A DNA stretch of 64,000 bases from Candidatus Howiella intestinavium. Lineage in GTDB: Bacteria > Bacillota > Clostridia > Oscillospirales > Acutalibacteraceae. Below the pieces are notes generated by a model. That model was not told where the DNA came from and did not search any database. It was given only the letters and a program-made list of their open reading frames with translations. Numbering within the stretch: position 1 is the first letter of the stretch; each line of letters starts with the position of its first letter. Shown piece after piece: positions 43,132 to 51,587 of the stretch. The translations under genes and the position numbers were made by a program. The stretch spans positions 19,418 through 83,417 of the forward strand of contig CAJFVX010000012.1 in NCBI GenBank assembly GCA_904420585.1, in the 5' to 3' direction.

Positions 43132-44505
43132 ATGCAGCATATCGACATTTGCGACATTCTCGGCAGCGACGCCTACCTGGACAAGGAGGTTGTGGTCTGC
43201 GGCTGGGTGCGCACCTCCCGGGACTCCAAGAACGTGGCCTTCTTAGAGGTCAACGACGGCACCACCTTAAAGCATCTCCAGGTGGTCATCGACAAGCAGA
43301 AGTTCGCCGACCCCAGCCCCTTTATGAAGCTGGGCACCGCTTTGCGGGTGGAGGGAAAGGCCGTCAAGGGCATGGTGCAGAACAGCGTGGAAATCAACGC
43401 GTCGGCCATGGAAGTGCTGGGGGAGTGCCCCGGCGAGTATCCCTTACAGAAGAAGCGGCACACCCTGGAATACCTGCGCACCATTCCCCATCTGCGGGTG
43501 CGGACCAACACCTTCAACGCCATTTTCCGGGTGCGTTCGGTGGTGTCCTTCGCCATCCATGAGTACTTCCAGCAGAACCATTTCATCTATGTGCACACCC
43601 CTATCCTCACCGGCAGCGACTGCGAGGGCGCCGGGGAGATGTTCCGGGTGACCACCCTGGGCTTCGACCACGGGTACAAGACCGAGGAGGAGTATTTCGC
43701 CAACGACTTTTTCGGCCAGCCGGCGGGACTGAGCGTCTCCGGCCAGCTGGAGGGGGAGGTGGCGGCCATGGGCCTGGGCAAAATCTATACCTTCGGCCCC
43801 TCCTTTCGGGCCGAGAACAGCAATACCCCCCGCCACGTGGCCGAGTTCTGGCATGTGGAGCCGGAGGTGGCCTTTGCCGAACTGCCCGACATCATCGCCA
43901 TCGCCGAGGAGATGATTAAATTCATCATCCGCCGGGTCATGGAGAAGTGCCCCAGCGAGCTGGACTTTTTCGAGAAGTTCTTTGAAAAGGGCCTGCGGGA
44001 GAAGCTGCAGAACGTGCTGGACAACGAATTCAAGGTGCTGGACTACACCGAGGCCATCGAAATCCTGCAAAAGGCCGACGTGGAATTTACCTATCCCGTG
44101 GAGTGGGGCTGCGATTTGCAGACCGAGCACGAGCGGTATATCACCGAAAAGGTCTTCAACAAGCCGGTGTTTGTCACCAACTATCCCAAGGACATCAAGG
44201 CCTTCTATATGAAGCAGAATCCCGACGGCAAAACCGTGGCCGCCACCGACCTGCTGGTGCCGGGGGTGGGCGAAATCATCGGCTGCAGCGAGCGGGAGGC
44301 CGATTTGGATAAGCTGCTGGCCGCCATGAAGCAGAGGGGTATGGACGAGGCCGCCTATGCCGACTATCTGGATCTGCGCCGGTTCGGCTCGGTGCCCCAC
44401 AGCGGCTTCGGCCTGGGGCTGGAGCGCATGATTATGTACGTCACCGGCGTCAGCAACATCCGGGACGTGCTGCTCTATCCCCGCACGGTGGGCAACATCC
44501 GGTAA
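43132..44505 (+). CDS. asnS: Asparaginyl-tRNA synthetase
   Basis: 457-aa class IIb synthetase charging tRNA-Asn. An N-terminal OB fold (VVVCGWVRTSRDSKNVAFLEV) is followed by the catalytic domain with motif 2 FRAENSNTPRHVAEFWHVEPE and motif 3 HSGFGLGLERM. The ATG at 43132 follows AAAAGGAGAG. The T-box directly upstream with an AAC specifier supports Asn rather than Asp. asnA is 16 bp downstream, so asparagine synthesis and charging are co-regulated. Confidence 0.97.
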   Translation: MQHIDICDILGSDAYLDKEVVVCGWVRTSRDSKNVAFLEVNDGTTLKHLQVVIDKQKFADPSPFMKLGTALRVEGKAVKGMVQNSVEINASAMEVLGECPGEYPLQKKRHTLEYLRTIPHLRVRTNTFNAIFRVRSVVSFAIHEYFQQNHFIYVHTPILTGSDCEGAGEMFRVTTLGFDHGYKTEEEYFANDFFGQPAGLSVSGQLEGEVAAMGLGKIYTFGPSFRAENSNTPRHVAEFWHVEPEVAFAELPDIIAIAEEMIKFIIRRVMEKCPSELDFFEKFFEKGLREKLQNVLDNEFKVLDYTEAIEILQKADVEFTYPVEWGCDLQTEHERYITEKVFNKPVFVTNYPKDIKAFYMKQNPDGKTVAATDLLVPGVGEIIGCSEREADLDKLLAAMKQRGMDEAAYADYLDLRRFGSVPHSGFGLGLERMIMYVTGVSNIRDVLLYPRTVGNIR

Positions 44506-44521
44506 GAAAGGAAGAACGCAT

Positions 44522-45529
44522 ATGAGACAGCTGAAACTGGTGGAAGGGTACCGTTCGGCCCTGTCCCTGCGGGATACCCAGAAAGCCATTAAATTCGTCA
44601 AGGACGCCTTCCAGACGAGATTGGCCGCCGCTTTGCATCTGGAGCGCATCAGCGCTCCCCTCATCGTCCGACAGGGCAGCGGCATCAACGACGATTTGAA
44701 CGGCGTGGAGCGCAAGGTGGACTTTGACATGAAGGAAATCGGCGGCAGGGCCGAGGTGGTGCAGTCCCTGGCCAAGTGGAAGCGCATGGCCCTTTACCGG
44801 TACGGCTTCCAGGTAGGGGAGGGCCTGTACACCGACATGAACGCCATCCGCCGGGACGACGACGTGGACAACGACCATTCCATCTGCGTGGATCAGTGGG
44901 ACTGGGAGCGGGTCATCCGCCGGGAGGACCGGAACCTGGAATTCTTGCAGGATACCGTGCGGAAAATCGTGAACGCCATCGCCGACACCAAGGAGGCCGT
45001 GCGGGAGGTTTTCCCGGCTCTGACGAAAGAAATCAGCCGGGATGTGACCTTTGTCACCTCCCAGGAGCTGGAGGATGCCTATCCCTCCCTTACGCCCAAG
45101 GAGCGGGAAAAGGCCTTTGTGGGGGAGCATAAGACGACCTTTGTCATGCAGATAGGGGGCGCCTTAAAAAGCGGCGGCATCCACGACGGCCGGGCCCCTG
45201 ACTACGACGACTGGAGCTTAAACGGCGACCTGCTTTTCTGGAACGAGATTCTGGAACAGCCCATTGAAGTGTCCTCCATGGGCATCCGGGTGGACGCGGA
45301 TGCGTTGGAAAAGCAGCTGAAAATCCGGGGTGATGAGGAGCGGATGCAGTACCCCTATCATCAGGGCATCCTGAAGGATGAACTGCCCCTGACCATCGGC
45401 GGCGGCATCGGCCAGTCCCGGATGTGCATGCTGCTGCTGGAAAAGATGCATATCGGCGAGGTGCTTTGCTCCATCTGGCCGGAGGATATGGAAAAGGCCT
45501 GCCGGGAACAGGGCGTGCAGCTGCTGTAA
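44522..45529 (+). CDS. asnA: Aspartate-ammonia ligase (asparagine synthetase A)
   Basis: 335-aa ammonia-dependent synthetase making asparagine from aspartate and ATP. The fold is related to class II tRNA synthetases. Signatures are LIVRQGSGINDDLNGVERKV, RDDDVDNDHSICVDQWDWE and TIGGGIGQSRMCMLLLEK. Length is typical. Second gene under the Asn T-box, so it should be induced on asparagine shortage. A gene-end repeat starts at its stop codon. Confidence 0.97.
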   Translation: MRQLKLVEGYRSALSLRDTQKAIKFVKDAFQTRLAAALHLERISAPLIVRQGSGINDDLNGVERKVDFDMKEIGGRAEVVQSLAKWKRMALYRYGFQVGEGLYTDMNAIRRDDDVDNDHSICVDQWDWERVIRREDRNLEFLQDTVRKIVNAIADTKEAVREVFPALTKEISRDVTFVTSQELEDAYPSLTPKEREKAFVGEHKTTFVMQIGGALKSGGIHDGRAPDYDDWSLNGDLLFWNEILEQPIEVSSMGIRVDADALEKQLKIRGDEERMQYPYHQGILKDELPLTIGGGIGQSRMCMLLLEKMHIGEVLCSIWPEDMEKACREQGVQLL

Positions 45530-45591
45530 AAAAGTTTTTTGGCCGCTTTTTTGCAAAAAAGCGGGCGGGGTGCCGGGGGAAGGCCCCGGCT
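45530..45591. repeat. Gene-end repeat, copy 3
   Basis: Begins at the asnA stop codon: AAAAGTTTTTTGGCCGCTTT, an AT-rich turn, aaaaaagcgggcggggtgcc, then a gccgggg/ccccggc hairpin. This is the most complete copy and folds into two successive stems. Confidence 0.72.
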
Positions 45592-45627
45592 TAAGCCCCG
45601 CAGGGCGCGAAACACCCCATCGGCCTG

Positions 45628-45653
45628 AAAGCCCGGCATGCGCCGGGCTTTTC
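45628..45653 (+). terminator. Terminator after the asn operon
   Basis: GCCCGGC/GCCGGGC stem with a four-base loop and a TTTTCTT end. Confidence 0.75.
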
Positions 45654-45694
45654 TTAAGATTTGCTTAAAGACCATAAGTCTTTCTTGGGGAGAA

Positions 45695-45723
45695 TTGCAA
45701 TTGCCGGCAAAGGACAGTATAGT
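45695..45723 (+). promoter_or_regulatory. Promoter of the Bce-type regulator operon
   Basis: TTGCAA (45695-45700), a 17-bp spacer and TATAGT (45718-45723), 27 bp before the response regulator start codon. Confidence 0.7.
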
Positions 45724-45750
45724 AAAAGGAGAAAGGAGGGGAGGCCCCAC

Positions 45751-46422
45751 ATGTACCGCATCCTGATTGTGGAGGACGATGCAGCCCTGGCGGCGGCATT
45801 GGAAAAGCATCTGGCGTCCTGGGGATACGAAACGGCTTTGGCGGAGGACTTCCGCAACGTGCTGGCCGCCTTTACCGGCTTCGACCCCCATCTGGTGCTC
45901 ATGGACGTAACCCTCCCTTTTTTCAACGGCTACCACTGGTGCGGCGAAATCCGGAAAATATCCAGCGTCCCCATCGTCTTCCTCTCCTCGGCCGCCGACA
46001 ATATGAATATCGTCATGGCCATCAACATGGGCGGGGACGACTTTATTGCCAAGCCCTTTGACAGCGGCGTGCTGACGGCCAAAATCCAGGCGGTGCTCCG
46101 CCGCACCTACGACCTGGCGGGGAAAGTCCCCGTTTTGGAGCATAAGGGGGCCATTTTAAACCTCAACGACGCCACCCTGACCTATGAAGGCCGGCGGCTG
46201 GATCTGACCCGCAACGACTTCCGGATTCTGGAAACCCTCATGGAGAACAAAGGCCGGGTGGTCAGCCGGGATACCCTTATGACCCGCCTGTGGGAGAACG
46301 ACGTGTACGTGGAGGAAAATACCCTGACCGTCAACATCACCCGCCTGCGCAAAAAGCTGGAGGGGCTGGGGCTTACGGGGTTTATCACCACCAAGGCCGG
46401 CAGCGGCTATCTTGTGGAATAG
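45751..46422 (+). CDS. OmpR-family response regulator, BceR-like
   Basis: 223-aa two-component regulator. The receiver domain has the acidic pocket VEDD and phospho-acceptor Asp52 (VLMDVTLP), then PFDSGVLTAK. The winged-helix output domain follows (LDLTRNDFRILETLMENKG, then NTLTVNITRLRKKLE). The GYHWCGEIR and MNIVMAINMGGDDFI segments are typical of BceR-type regulators paired with peptide-antibiotic transporters. A histidine kinase follows after 11 bp, and an exact BceR-type operator lies before the ABC genes, so it probably activates them. Confidence 0.92.
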   Translation: MYRILIVEDDAALAAALEKHLASWGYETALAEDFRNVLAAFTGFDPHLVLMDVTLPFFNGYHWCGEIRKISSVPIVFLSSAADNMNIVMAINMGGDDFIAKPFDSGVLTAKIQAVLRRTYDLAGKVPVLEHKGAILNLNDATLTYEGRRLDLTRNDFRILETLMENKGRVVSRDTLMTRLWENDVYVEENTLTVNITRLRKKLEGLGLTGFITTKAGSGYLVE

Positions 46423-46433
46423 GGGAGATGGGC

Positions 46434-47441
46434 ATGGAAAAGGAGAGCTTCGGAGGGATTTTGCTGCTGTATCTGAAAGGAAAGCTGGGCGGCGGGGCCG
46501 TCCTTTTGCTTTTCTGCCTGATTTTTGCCGTCGTCTTTTCCCTTTACGACCTGACGGCCGAGGCGATTTTGTATGCGGGCCTGCTCTGCGCCTGCGCCGG
46601 CGGGCTGCTGCTTTTGCGGGATTTTATGAAATTTTATCGGCGGCACCGGGCCCTTACCAGTCTGCGGCAGGAAATTGCCCTGCTGGAGGAATCCCTGCCG
46701 CCGGCGGTAAACCCGCTGGAAGCCGATTACCAGGCCCTGGTGGAGAAGCTGCGGGAGATAAACAACCGGAACTTTACCGCCTTTCAGACCAGCCGCCGGG
46801 AAAGCGTGGATTACTATACCGCCTGGGTGCACCAAATCAAGACCCCCATCGCCGTCATGCACATGATCCTAGGGGAAGAGGACACGGCCGAGCATAAGGA
46901 GCTGCTGGCCGAGCTCTTCCGCATCGAGCAGTATGTGGACATGGTGCTCTGCTACTTCCGGCTGGACAGCAGCTCCAACGACTTTGTCTTCCGCCGCTGC
47001 CAGCTGGACGGCATCATCCGCCAGGCGGTGCGCAAGTACGCCGGCCAGTTTGTCCGCAAGCGCATCCGGCTGGTGTATGCAGGCACCGACGCCACAGTGC
47101 TCACCGATGAGAAATGGCTGGGCTTTATTCTGGAACAGCTGCTGTCCAACGCCGTCAAATACACCGAAAAGGGGCAGGTCTCCATCGAGGTGGACGAGAA
47201 CCTTACCCTCACCCTGCGGGATACGGGTATCGGCATCGCGCCGGAGGACCTGCCACGGATATTTGAAAAGGGTTTCACCGGCTACAACGGCCGGACGGGG
47301 AAAAAGTCCACCGGGCTGGGGCTGTACCTCTGCAAAAGGGCGGCGGATAAGCTGTCCCACCGGATTGCGGTGGAGTCGGAGCCGGGGAAGGGCACGACCG
47401 TACGGCTGGATTTGCGTACCGTCCATCTGGAGGTGGAATAG
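46434..47441 (+). CDS. BceS-like intramembrane-sensing histidine kinase
   Basis: 335-aa sensor kinase. Two N-terminal membrane helices (VLLLFCLIFAVVFSLYDL and ILYAGLLCACAGGLLLL) are joined by only a few outer residues, the mark of kinases that sense through a partner transporter. The phospho-acceptor is His133 in HQIKTPIAVMHMI. The ATP site has QLLSNAVKYT (N box), DTGIGI and GLGLYLCKRAA (G boxes). The start was set at 46434, six bases after GGGGAG; 46428 is possible. It probably responds to flux through the transporter encoded downstream. Confidence 0.91.
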   Translation: MEKESFGGILLLYLKGKLGGGAVLLLFCLIFAVVFSLYDLTAEAILYAGLLCACAGGLLLLRDFMKFYRRHRALTSLRQEIALLEESLPPAVNPLEADYQALVEKLREINNRNFTAFQTSRRESVDYYTAWVHQIKTPIAVMHMILGEEDTAEHKELLAELFRIEQYVDMVLCYFRLDSSSNDFVFRRCQLDGIIRQAVRKYAGQFVRKRIRLVYAGTDATVLTDEKWLGFILEQLLSNAVKYTEKGQVSIEVDENLTLTLRDTGIGIAPEDLPRIFEKGFTGYNGRTGKKSTGLGLYLCKRAADKLSHRIAVESEPGKGTTVRLDLRTVHLEVE

Positions 47442-47472
47442 GCTGCATCTTACAAAAATGTAAGATGCAGCC
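47441..47472 (+). promoter_or_regulatory. BceR-type operator upstream of the ABC genes
   Basis: A perfect inverted repeat with 13-bp arms contains TTACA-AAAA-TGTAA (47450-47463), an exact match to the TnACA-N4-TGTAA pattern bound by BceR-like regulators. An extended -10 (TGGTATACT, 47515-47523) with no good -35 box lies 52 bp downstream, as expected for an activated promoter. Confidence 0.75.
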
Positions 47473-47554
47473 GCCCGGATGTCACCCGAATCGATGTCGC
47501 CGGCGGCGGCCGGCTGGTATACTGGGGCTATCATCCATAAAGGAGGCCGGTTTC

Positions 47555-48286
47555 ATGGCTATATTGGAGGTAAGAAGCCTCAAGAAGATTTATACCACCC
47601 GCTTCGGCGGCAATCAGGTGCAGGCCCTGTCCGACGTATCCTTCTCGGTGGAGGAGGGGGAGTACGTGGCCATCATGGGCGAGTCGGGGTCGGGCAAGAC
47701 CACCCTGTTAAACATCCTGGCGGCCCTGGATAAGCCCACCGGCGGCCAGGTGCTGCTGGACGGGCGGGATATCGCCACCCTGAAGGAAAAGGAGATTTCG
47801 GCCTTCCGGCGGGATAACCTGGGCTTTGTCTTCCAGGATTTTAACCTGCTGGACAACTTTTCTTTGCAGGACAACATCTTCCTGCCCCTGGTGCTGGCCG
47901 GGAAGGAGTACAAGGAGATGAACGCCCGGCTGCAGCCCATCGCCCGGAGCCTGGGGATAGGGGACATCCTGAAGAAGTTCCCCTACGAGGTATCGGGCGG
48001 GCAGAAGCAGCGGGCCGCTGTGGCCCGGGCGCTGATTACCCATCCCCGGCTGATTCTGGCCGACGAGCCCACCGGCGCCCTGGATTCCCACGCCACCGAC
48101 AGCCTTTTGGAGGTTTTCGGCGAAATCAACTGCACGGGCCAGACCATCCTCATGGTGACCCATTCCACCAAGGCGGCCAGCCACGCCGGCCGGGTGCTCT
48201 TCATCAAGGACGGGGAGGTCTACCACCAGCTTTACAGGGGGAGAGCACGCCCCAGGAGATGTACCAGAAAATCGCCGACACCCTGA
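47555..48286 (+). CDS. Bce-type ABC transporter ATP-binding protein (C-terminus frameshifted)
   Basis: 243-aa ATPase of the BceA/MacB type. Walker A is MGESGSGKTTLL, signature VSGGQKQRAAVARAL, Walker B LILADEPTGALDS, and HSTKAASHAGRVLFI gives the H-loop. After VYHQLYRG the frame runs into an abnormal basic tail (RARPRRCTRKSPTP). One extra G in the G5 run at 48237-48241 would restore a normal tail (ESTPQEMYQKIADTLTLLA...) stopping at 48319-48321 and overlapping the permease ATG. So the stretch carries a one-base deletion, real or from sequencing. The conserved core is intact and the enzyme may still work. Confidence 0.88.
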   Translation: MAILEVRSLKKIYTTRFGGNQVQALSDVSFSVEEGEYVAIMGESGSGKTTLLNILAALDKPTGGQVLLDGRDIATLKEKEISAFRRDNLGFVFQDFNLLDNFSLQDNIFLPLVLAGKEYKEMNARLQPIARSLGIGDILKKFPYEVSGGQKQRAAVARALITHPRLILADEPTGALDSHATDSLLEVFGEINCTGQTILMVTHSTKAASHAGRVLFIKDGEVYHQLYRGRARPRRCTRKSPTP

Positions 48287-48313
48287 CTTTGCTTGCGACA
48301 GGCGGTGGACGGT

Positions 48314-50299
48314 ATGCGTAAATTCTTTTATCCCAAGCTCGCCGCCAGCAATATCAAAAAGAACGGCCGCACCTATATCCCCTATATCCTCACCTGTATT
48401 TTCATGGTGGCCATGTACTATATCATCTCCTCCCTGGCCCGGAACCCGGGAATCAAGGACCTGCTGGGCGGGGATACGGTGGAGTATACCCTGGTGCTGG
48501 GGGGCTGGGTGGTGGCCATATTCGCCGCCATCTTCCTTTTCTACACCAACAGCTTCCTCATGAAGCGCCGGAAAAAGGAGTTCGGCCTGCTGAATATCCT
48601 GGGGATGGAGAAAAAACATCTGTCCCGGGTGATAGGATACGAGACCCTCTATATCGCCGGCATCAGCCTGGCCTTCGGCATCCTTCTGGGCATCGTGCTG
48701 GACAAGTGCATGTTCTTACTCATCCTCAAGGTGCTGGACGCGCCGGTTTCCCTGGGGTTTTATGTCTCTTTTGAATCCATGCTGCTGGCTGGCATCCTGT
48801 TTGCGGCCATTTTCCTGCTCATCTTTTTAAACTCTCTGCGGCAAATCCGGCTGTCCAGCCCCATCGAGCTGCTGCGGGGGAGCAGCGTGGGGGAGAAGGA
48901 GCCCAAAACCAAATGGATTATGGCAATCCTGGGGGTCCTCTGCCTTTCCGGCGGCTATTACCTGGCCGTTACCACCCAGAATCCCCTGACCGCCGTGAGC
49001 CTCTTTTTCCTGGCGGTGCTGCTGGTGGTGGCCGGCACCTACTTTCTGTTTATGGCCGGCAGCATCGCCTTTTTGAAGCTGCTGCGCAAAAAGAAATCCT
49101 ATTATTACAAAGCGAAACACTTTATCAGCGTCTCCGGCCTTATCTACCGCATGAAGCAGAACGCCGTGGGGCTGGCCAATATCTGCATCCTCTCCACCAT
49201 GGTGCTGGTCATGGTGGCCTCCACCTCCTCCATGATGCTGGGGATGGAGGATATTATCAACACCCGCTACCCCTACGACATCACGGTCTACGCCCGGGCG
49301 GAGACCCAGGCCCAGCGGGAGGCGGTGGATGCCGCCGCAAACCGCCTGCTGGAAGCCTACGGCGCCCAAAAGACGGCGGCACAGGCCTACACCTACCTGA
49401 ATTTCTCGGCCGTGCGGGAAGGGGATACCTTCCTGGTGGGTGGGGAGGAAGATTTAACCGCCCTGGAGCGGCTCAACAATCTTTTCTTTATCCCCGTGGA
49501 GGACTATAACCGCCTGACCGGAGACAATGCCCAGCTTGCAGAGGGGGAAATCCTTCTCTACAGCAACCGGGACGCCTACGAGCCGGATACCCTGACCGTT
49601 TTCGACCGCACCTACCGGATTGTGGGCCGGCCGGACAATTTTCTGGGCAATGGCGTCATGGAGGCCGACATAGTCAGCAGCCGGTTTATTGTGGTGCGGG
49701 ACGTAGAGGAAATTGTGGAACTGAACGACCTGCAGCGGCAGGCCTACGGCAAAAACGCCTCGGAATTCCGCTATTTCTACGGCTTCGACCTGGATATTCC
49801 GGAGGAGCAGCAGCGGGCCTTTTACGCGGAACTGAAGGATTCGCTGAACGGCCAGGACCTGCTGGGGATTGCAGACAGCCGGGCCGATTCCCGCCAGAGC
49901 TTCCATTCCCTGTACGGCGGCCTTTTCTTCATCGGGATTTTCCTAGGCCTGCTGTTCATCGTGGCCACCATCCTGATTATCTATTACAAGCAGATATCCG
50001 AGGGGTACGACGACCGGGAACGGTACGTCATCATGCAGAAGGTGGGCATGAGCCAGGCCGAGGTCAAACGCTCCATCCACTCCCAGATTTTGACCGTCTT
50101 CTTTTTGCCCCTCATCACCGCCGGGGTGCATACGGCCTTTGCCTTCCCGGTCATATCCAAAATCCTGGCCCTGCTGAGCATGAGCAATACCACCCTCTTC
50201 GCCCTTTGTACGGTGGGATGCTTTTTGGTATTCGCCCTGCTCTACAGCCTCATCTACGCCTTGACCGCCCGGGCCTACTACCGGATTGTCAGCCGGTAA
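48314..50299 (+). CDS. Bce-type ABC transporter permease (FtsX family)
   Basis: 661-aa membrane protein with ten predicted helices and a large outer domain of about 200 residues between helices seven and eight (about residues 325-530). That arrangement defines BceB-type permeases, which protect cells from cell-wall-targeting peptides such as bacitracin by freeing lipid targets. The start MRKFFYPKLAASNIKKNG and the C-terminal GYDDRERYVIMQKVGMSQ are typical. Its start codon would overlap the restored end of the ATPase gene, indicating coupling. The antibiotic sensed is unknown. Confidence 0.92.
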   Translation: MRKFFYPKLAASNIKKNGRTYIPYILTCIFMVAMYYIISSLARNPGIKDLLGGDTVEYTLVLGGWVVAIFAAIFLFYTNSFLMKRRKKEFGLLNILGMEKKHLSRVIGYETLYIAGISLAFGILLGIVLDKCMFLLILKVLDAPVSLGFYVSFESMLLAGILFAAIFLLIFLNSLRQIRLSSPIELLRGSSVGEKEPKTKWIMAILGVLCLSGGYYLAVTTQNPLTAVSLFFLAVLLVVAGTYFLFMAGSIAFLKLLRKKKSYYYKAKHFISVSGLIYRMKQNAVGLANICILSTMVLVMVASTSSMMLGMEDIINTRYPYDITVYARAETQAQREAVDAAANRLLEAYGAQKTAAQAYTYLNFSAVREGDTFLVGGEEDLTALERLNNLFFIPVEDYNRLTGDNAQLAEGEILLYSNRDAYEPDTLTVFDRTYRIVGRPDNFLGNGVMEADIVSSRFIVVRDVEEIVELNDLQRQAYGKNASEFRYFYGFDLDIPEEQQRAFYAELKDSLNGQDLLGIADSRADSRQSFHSLYGGLFFIGIFLGLLFIVATILIIYYKQISEGYDDRERYVIMQKVGMSQAEVKRSIHSQILTVFFLPLITAGVHTAFAFPVISKILALLSMSNTTLFALCTVGCFLVFALLYSLIYALTARAYYRIVSR

Positions 50300-50320
50300 A
50301 GCCGGCGGATAAATACAAAT

Positions 50321-50355
50321 CCCGGCCTTTGTTATAAAGCAAAGGCCGGGGTTTT
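50321..50355. terminator. Bidirectional terminator between convergent operons
   Basis: An 11-bp stem (cccggcctttg/caaaggccggg) with an 8-nt loop and T runs on both strands. It ends both the Bce module and the minus-strand secreted-protein locus. Confidence 0.8.
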
Positions 50356-50364
50356 GCTATGGCA

Positions 50365-50913
50365 CTACAATTGCACCATGCGGTTTTCCGGGTAGAGGGA
50401 GAAGATGATGCGGTAGGGGAGATGGTCGGTCTGCTCCCAGACTTTTTTGGGGAACTGGACGTCGGATATGCCATAAGGCACCACAAAATCCCGCTCTTCC
50501 CCCGGTTCCAGGGACACGTTTGCACCGAATGCATTGACGTACCCCAGCCACTCCAAATCCATGCCGGTAGTCCAGTCGTCGTACTCCAGATTGAAAATGT
50601 AAAGGGGAAATTCCCGGGTTTCGGCCCCGGTGTTCCGTATGGTTACATCCACGAATATCCCCTTTACCTGGATGTCGGTATCCTCCGTTTCGGGCGTATA
50701 GGTGCAGCCAAGTTCTGTCAACTCGGCCTCCTGCACCGGCCGGTACCCGTGAATGGTAAAGGCAAATCCGTCGTAGTCGATTTCCTCCCCGGTCTGATAG
50801 GTCTCCACCACCGCCTGGGGGTACCTGTGGTTGAGATAGAGGAACCGGGCGCACCAGCCGCCGGCCAGCAGGAGGGCCAGTACGGCGGCCCCGATTTTCC
50901 AGCCGCGTTTCAT
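50365..50913 (-). CDS. Membrane-anchored beta-rich accessory protein
   Basis: 182-aa protein with an N-terminal membrane anchor (about residues 6-22) and an outer domain. The pattern GFAFTIHGYRP, then VDVTIRNTGAETREFPLYIF and LEPGEERDFVVPYGI resembles DUF4352-like or DUF5027/5028-like Ig-type domains found beside ABC transporters (family recalled from memory, not checked). It is the last gene of the minus-strand ABC locus, with AAAGGAGG upstream and 20 bp after the ATPase. Possibly a self-protection or export accessory; function is inferred from position only. Confidence 0.7.
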   Translation of the reverse strand: MKRGWKIGAAVLALLLAGGWCARFLYLNHRYPQAVVETYQTGEEIDYDGFAFTIHGYRPVQEAELTELGCTYTPETEDTDIQVKGIFVDVTIRNTGAETREFPLYIFNLEYDDWTTGMDLEWLGYVNAFGANVSLEPGEERDFVVPYGISDVQFPKKVWEQTDHLPYRIIFSLYPENRMVQL

Positions 50914-50933
50914 AATTCTCCTCCTTTGCGGGA

Positions 50934-51563
50934 CTATCCCACGATTCTCCCGTTTTCAATCATAAAGATTTCATCCGACAAATCCTCCAGCAGCGCCCGG
51001 TCGTGGCAGGAGAGGATAACCAGCGCCCCCTGGGCCTTTTTCTCCCCCACAATCTCCTTGACCAGTTCCACGCTTTTTTCGTCCAGCCCGTTGAAGGGTT
51101 CGTCCAGGACGAGGAGGGCGGGCTCCTCCATGACGGCCGCGGCGATGCCCAGCTTCTGCTTCATGCCCAGGGAGTAGGTTTTTACCTTGTCGTCCTTCAC
51201 GTCGTACAGCCCTAAGCGCCGCAGGATGGCGTCGATTTCTTCCTGCCCGATGCGCCCCTTTAAATCCGCCAGGATTTTCAGGTTTTTATAGCCGGAATAG
51301 TAGGGGATAAATCCCGGGTTTTCAATCAGCGCCCCCACACTCTCGGGGAAGGAAAGCTCCTTTCCCAGCGCCTTGCCGTCTACCAGAATCTGCCCGCCGG
51401 ACAGGCGGATAAGGCCGCATACGGCCCGCATGAGCATGGTTTTCCCCGAGCCGTTGGCCCCGGCAAATCCGTAAATCCGGCCCGATTCCATATGCAGGCT
51501 GATGTCGGACAGAATCGCAGCCTTCCCGATTTGTTTGGTACAGTTTTGTATTTCAATTTGCAC
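50934..51563 (-). CDS. ABC transporter ATP-binding protein
   Basis: 209-aa ATPase of the CcmA/ABC-2 class. Walker A is GANGSGKTMLMRA near residue 37, signature YSLGMKQKLGIA, Walker B LLVLDEPFNGLD and switch histidine in LSCHDRALLEDL. GTG at 51563 was chosen because GGGGAAGGG precedes it and MQIEIQNCTKQIGK is a family-like start; another GTG lies three codons upstream. It should power the three membrane proteins encoded just before it. ATPases of this type occur in bacteriocin and lantibiotic immunity or export systems. Confidence 0.9.
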   Translation of the reverse strand: MQIEIQNCTKQIGKAAILSDISLHMESGRIYGFAGANGSGKTMLMRAVCGLIRLSGGQILVDGKALGKELSFPESVGALIENPGFIPYYSGYKNLKILADLKGRIGQEEIDAILRRLGLYDVKDDKVKTYSLGMKQKLGIAAAVMEEPALLVLDEPFNGLDEKSVELVKEIVGEKKAQGALVILSCHDRALLEDLSDEIFMIENGRIVG

Positions 51564-51587
51564 GCAAAACACCCTTCCCCGAAAGAA

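Noticed and set aside
48231..48290. Programmed ribosomal frameshift in the Bce ATPase
   Set aside because: There is no slippery heptamer with a downstream pseudoknot, and a simple one-base loss in a G run explains the pattern.
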